Below, one piece after another: positions 8,288-10,285 of a DNA stretch of 10,285 nt (within the stretch, counting starts at the first letter, position 1; the number at the start of each line of letters is the position of its first letter). The position numbers and the translations under genes were made by a program. The notes under the pieces were generated by a model. The model saw only the letters and a program-made list of their open reading frames with translations, searched no databases and was not told where the DNA came from. This DNA comes from an uncultured Collinsella sp. (lineage in GTDB: Bacteria > Actinomycetota > Coriobacteriia > Coriobacteriales > Coriobacteriaceae): the NCBI GenBank assembly GCA_934646965.1, contig CAKUEZ010000071.1:1-10285 (forward strand), given 5' to 3'.

Positions 8288-8805
8288 GTGCGGGCGGCAT
8301 TCTCAAGCTGCTGATTGATACCAACGTATGGATGGATTATTTCTCTGGCAGGTCCGACCGTACGGCAAATGTAGTCCGTCTGGTCGAGATTGCCGACGCC
8401 TCTGAGCGGATTGCCCTGTTCGCTTCGTCGCTTTCGGTTAAAGACGTTTCTTATCTTGTCTCGGCGGCAATCAAGCAGGAGTGCCGAAGAAAGACTGGCT
8501 CATTGAGCAATGACGCAATTGCGGCAGCGGACGAGACTGCCTGGGCATGCGTTCGGCAAATGCGTGAGCTCGCCCTCATTGCACCGGTCGGAGCAGATGA
8601 GGTCTTCGATTCGTTTGTGTTCAAGTACCATCACAACGACTTTGAGGACGACCTGATGCTGGGCGTTGCCAATCGTATCGATGCCGACTACGTGGTAACG
8701 GAGGATAAAAACCTCATTAGACATACCAATGGCGTATGCATTGACGTAGAGCAGGCGCTGAGGTTGGTTGGCGAGGCCAAAGACCCCTCTGTGCGGCCCA
8801 TCTAG
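8284..8805 (+). CDS. PIN-domain toxin (putative VapC-like ribonuclease)
   Basis: This 173-residue protein resembles PIN-domain nucleases, which in toxin-antitoxin systems cleave RNA (often tRNA or rRNA) using a metal held by acidic residues. The N-terminal strand LLIDTNVWMDYF gives D12 and N14. SSLSVKDVSYLVS follows at 48-60, where D54 sits where many PIN proteins have Glu. NDFEDDLMLGVA (118-129) supplies D122/D123, and DADYVVTEDKNL (133-144) supplies D141. ATG 8284 overlaps the antitoxin stop, and GGTGGA (8275-8280) can serve as ribosome binding site. GTG 8272 is a possible but less likely start. The pairing with a RelB/DinJ-like antitoxin, where RelE/YafQ toxins are more usual, is notable. 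Toxicity and RNA target cannot be read from sequence. Confidence 0.8.
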   Translation: MSAGGILKLLIDTNVWMDYFSGRSDRTANVVRLVEIADASERIALFASSLSVKDVSYLVSAAIKQECRRKTGSLSNDAIAAADETAWACVRQMRELALIAPVGADEVFDSFVFKYHHNDFEDDLMLGVANRIDADYVVTEDKNLIRHTNGVCIDVEQALRLVGEAKDPSVRPI

Positions 8806-8844
8806 CCTGCTCCATCTTGATAAAGTGGCGTTTCCTCACCGTTA

Positions 8845-8872
8845 GCCGATTATGCGAGGGCGCTCGGCGTTT
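8845..8872 (+). terminator. Weak possible terminator after the toxin gene
   Basis: GCCGA (8845-8849) can pair with TCGGC (8863-8867), and GTTTTC follows. A competing small stem, CGAG/CTCG (8855-8865), overlaps it. The stem is short, so termination here is uncertain, and the pepD transcript may partly come from the toxin operon. Confidence 0.25.
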
Positions 8873-8903
8873 TCGACTGGTTTATGCAAACAAAGTCTGG
8901 GAA

Positions 8904-8909
8904 TATACA
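8904..8909 (+). promoter_or_regulatory. Possible -10 box of the pepD promoter
   Basis: TATACA at 8904-8909 is one or two bases from consensus, with a weak TTTATG at 8881-8886 17 bases upstream. It lies about 45 bases before the pepD start and after the toxin stop, a reasonable promoter position. The -35 match is poor. Confidence 0.35.
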
Positions 8910-8953
8910 GGTTGCATGTCTTACTGTCTAACCAGTTGCGCCAAGGAGGCACC

Positions 8954-10285
8954 ATGGACTACAAGATTACCGGTTACGAGCCCGCCCAGCTGTTCCATTA
9001 CTTTGAGGAGGTCAGCGCGATCCCCCGTGGGTCTGGCAACGAGAAGGGCATCAGCGATTTCCTGGTTGCGTTTGCCAAGGAGCGCGGTCTCGATGTGTAT
9101 CAGGACGAGGTCTACAACGTCATCATTCGCAAGCCCGCTTCTGCCGGCGCTGAGGACGCCCCGACCGTCATGCTGCAGGGCCACATCGACATGGTGTGCG
9201 ACAAACTGGGCTCCGTTGAGCACGACTTTACGACCGACGGTATCGACCTGGTCGTCAAGGACGGTTTCCTTACCGCCAACGGCACCACCCTGGGCGCCGA
9301 CAACGGCATCGCCGTCGCTCTGATGCTCACTGTTCTCGATGACGATTCGATCGTTCACCCCGCCCTCGAGTGCGTATTCACCACCGACGAGGAGACTGGC
9401 CTGGTCGGCGCCGAGACGCTCGACAAGTCCCAGATTAGCGCCCGCACCATGATCAACCTTGACTCCGAGGAAGAGGGCGTTGCCACCGTCAGCTGCGCCG
9501 GCGGCGTCGTCGTTACCTACACCTGCCCGATCGTGCGCGAGCACAAGACCGGCAGCACTCTCACGCTCGACATCTCCGGTCTGCTTGGTGGTCACTCCGG
9601 CGGCGATATCCACCTGGAGCGCGGTAACGGCAACCTCATCATGGCCCGTATCATCGACCGCCTGATGGTCGCCGGCGAGCCCGCCATTGTCAGCTTTAAC
9701 GGTGGCACCAAGGACAACGCTATCAACCGTGAGTGCAAGGCCGAGCTGGTTTATGCCGACCATGCTGCCGCCGAGGCCGCGGCCGAGATCGCCGAGGGCA
9801 TCATCGCCGACGTCACCGCCGAGCTCGAGGTCTTCGACCCCGGCTTTACCTGCACCGTCGAGATTGCCGATGACGCCGAGGTCGAGGCCATGGACGAGAA
9901 GTCCGCGCTCGCCCTCATCCGCGCCCTGCGCCTTGCCCCCAACGGCGTGATCCGCCGCAATGTCGCCACCGACGGCTCCGTCGAGGTTTCCTCTAACATC
10001 GGTGTGGTCGCCACCTCCGACGACCAGGTCAAGATCATGCTGTCCCCGCGTTCCTCGATCACCTCGCTGCAGAACGAGTTCAAGGATCGCCTGCAGACGC
10101 TCGCCGATGTTCTGGGCTTCGATGCCAAATTTGAGTTCGAGTATCCCGGCTGGAGCTATGCCGAGCATTCGCCGATCCGCGACGTCTTCGTCGAGAGCTA
10201 TCGTGAGCTCTTTGGTTCCGAGCTGCGCATCGAGTCCATCCACGCCGGCCTTGAGTGCGGCCTGTTTGCCGAGGCCCTGCACGGC
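8954..10285 (+). CDS. pepD: Aminoacyl-histidine dipeptidase PepD (partial, runs off the right edge)
   Basis: This is a zinc-dependent M20-family dipeptidase (beta-alanyl-histidine / Xaa-His dipeptidase type) that hydrolyses dipeptides in the cytoplasm. The 444 residues present contain the metal-site signatures in order. GHIDM has H77 and D79, LGADNG has the bridging Asp at D116, and TTDEETG has the catalytic/metal Glu pair at E146/E147. LDSEE and GLLGGHSGGDIH follow, and HAGLECG lies near the end. Full-length PepD is about 485 residues, so roughly 40 are missing beyond the window. ATG 8954 has an excellent AAGGAGG (8943-8949) upstream. Strong G/C-ending codon use returns here, in contrast to the toxin-antitoxin genes just before it. 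The family is secure; exact dipeptide preference is unknown. Confidence 0.95.
   Translation, partial: MDYKITGYEPAQLFHYFEEVSAIPRGSGNEKGISDFLVAFAKERGLDVYQDEVYNVIIRKPASAGAEDAPTVMLQGHIDMVCDKLGSVEHDFTTDGIDLVVKDGFLTANGTTLGADNGIAVALMLTVLDDDSIVHPALECVFTTDEETGLVGAETLDKSQISARTMINLDSEEEGVATVSCAGGVVVTYTCPIVREHKTGSTLTLDISGLLGGHSGGDIHLERGNGNLIMARIIDRLMVAGEPAIVSFNGGTKDNAINRECKAELVYADHAAAEAAAEIAEGIIADVTAELEVFDPGFTCTVEIADDAEVEAMDEKSALALIRALRLAPNGVIRRNVATDGSVEVSSNIGVVATSDDQVKIMLSPRSSITSLQNEFKDRLQTLADVLGFDAKFEFEYPGWSYAEHSPIRDVFVESYRELFGSELRIESIHAGLECGLFAEALHG

Noticed and set aside
8921..10282. 453-residue open frame on the minus strand opposite pepD
   Set aside because: Shadow of pepD; no domain motifs, while + strand has all M20 metal-site signatures.

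Overview
The window looks like chromosomal DNA from a high-GC actinobacterium of the class Coriobacteriia, most likely Collinsella or a close relative. This is inferred from the strong G/C-ending codon bias, the actinobacterial-style gene set, and the style of the intergenic palindromes. No rRNA or other phylogenetic marker is present to confirm it. All seven supported genes are on the + strand: lysS, a ThrE-family exporter, a DUF2798 membrane protein, clpC, a RelB/DinJ-type antitoxin, a PIN-domain toxin, and pepD, which runs off the right edge.

Region by region. 1-77 is the end of a leader. It carries a strong terminator hairpin immediately before the lysS ribosome binding site, which suggests transcription attenuation. 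78-2042 encodes a class II lysyl-tRNA synthetase with an extra C-terminal Trbp111/MetRS-C-like tRNA-binding domain. 2043-2410 holds a perfect hairpin, the lysS terminator, and a REP-like repeat with two near-identical 19-nt units. 2411-3991 encodes a one-piece ThrE-type (threonine/serine exporter family) membrane protein with an acidic N-terminal tail. 3992-4378 holds two nested REP-like palindromes, then hairpins ending in a very strong terminator only about 40 bases before the DUF2798 gene (4379-4972), a second candidate attenuated leader. 5072-5159 holds a TATACT -10 element and a stable leader hairpin ahead of clpC (5160-7802), followed by a clear terminator.

7886-8805 is a compact toxin-antitoxin operon. 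It has an extended -10 promoter overlapped by an inverted repeat (GCTATAC-N15-GTATAGC), a ribbon-helix-helix antitoxin of RelB/DinJ type, and, overlapping it by ATGA, a PIN-domain putative RNase. Its codon usage is less GC-biased than its neighbours, so it may have been acquired horizontally. pepD (M20 aminoacyl-histidine dipeptidase) begins at 8954 and is cut by the window end.

Most genes are separate transcription units with housekeeping roles: translation, proteolysis, peptide use and amino-acid export. The only obvious translationally coupled pair is the toxin-antitoxin cassette. The most interesting signals are regulatory or structural: two terminators placed so close to the next start codon that they probably act as attenuators, three palindromic REP-like elements around the exporter gene, and the RelB-PIN hybrid toxin-antitoxin module with its visible operator. 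I see no CRISPR array, tRNA, rRNA or complete insertion sequence.
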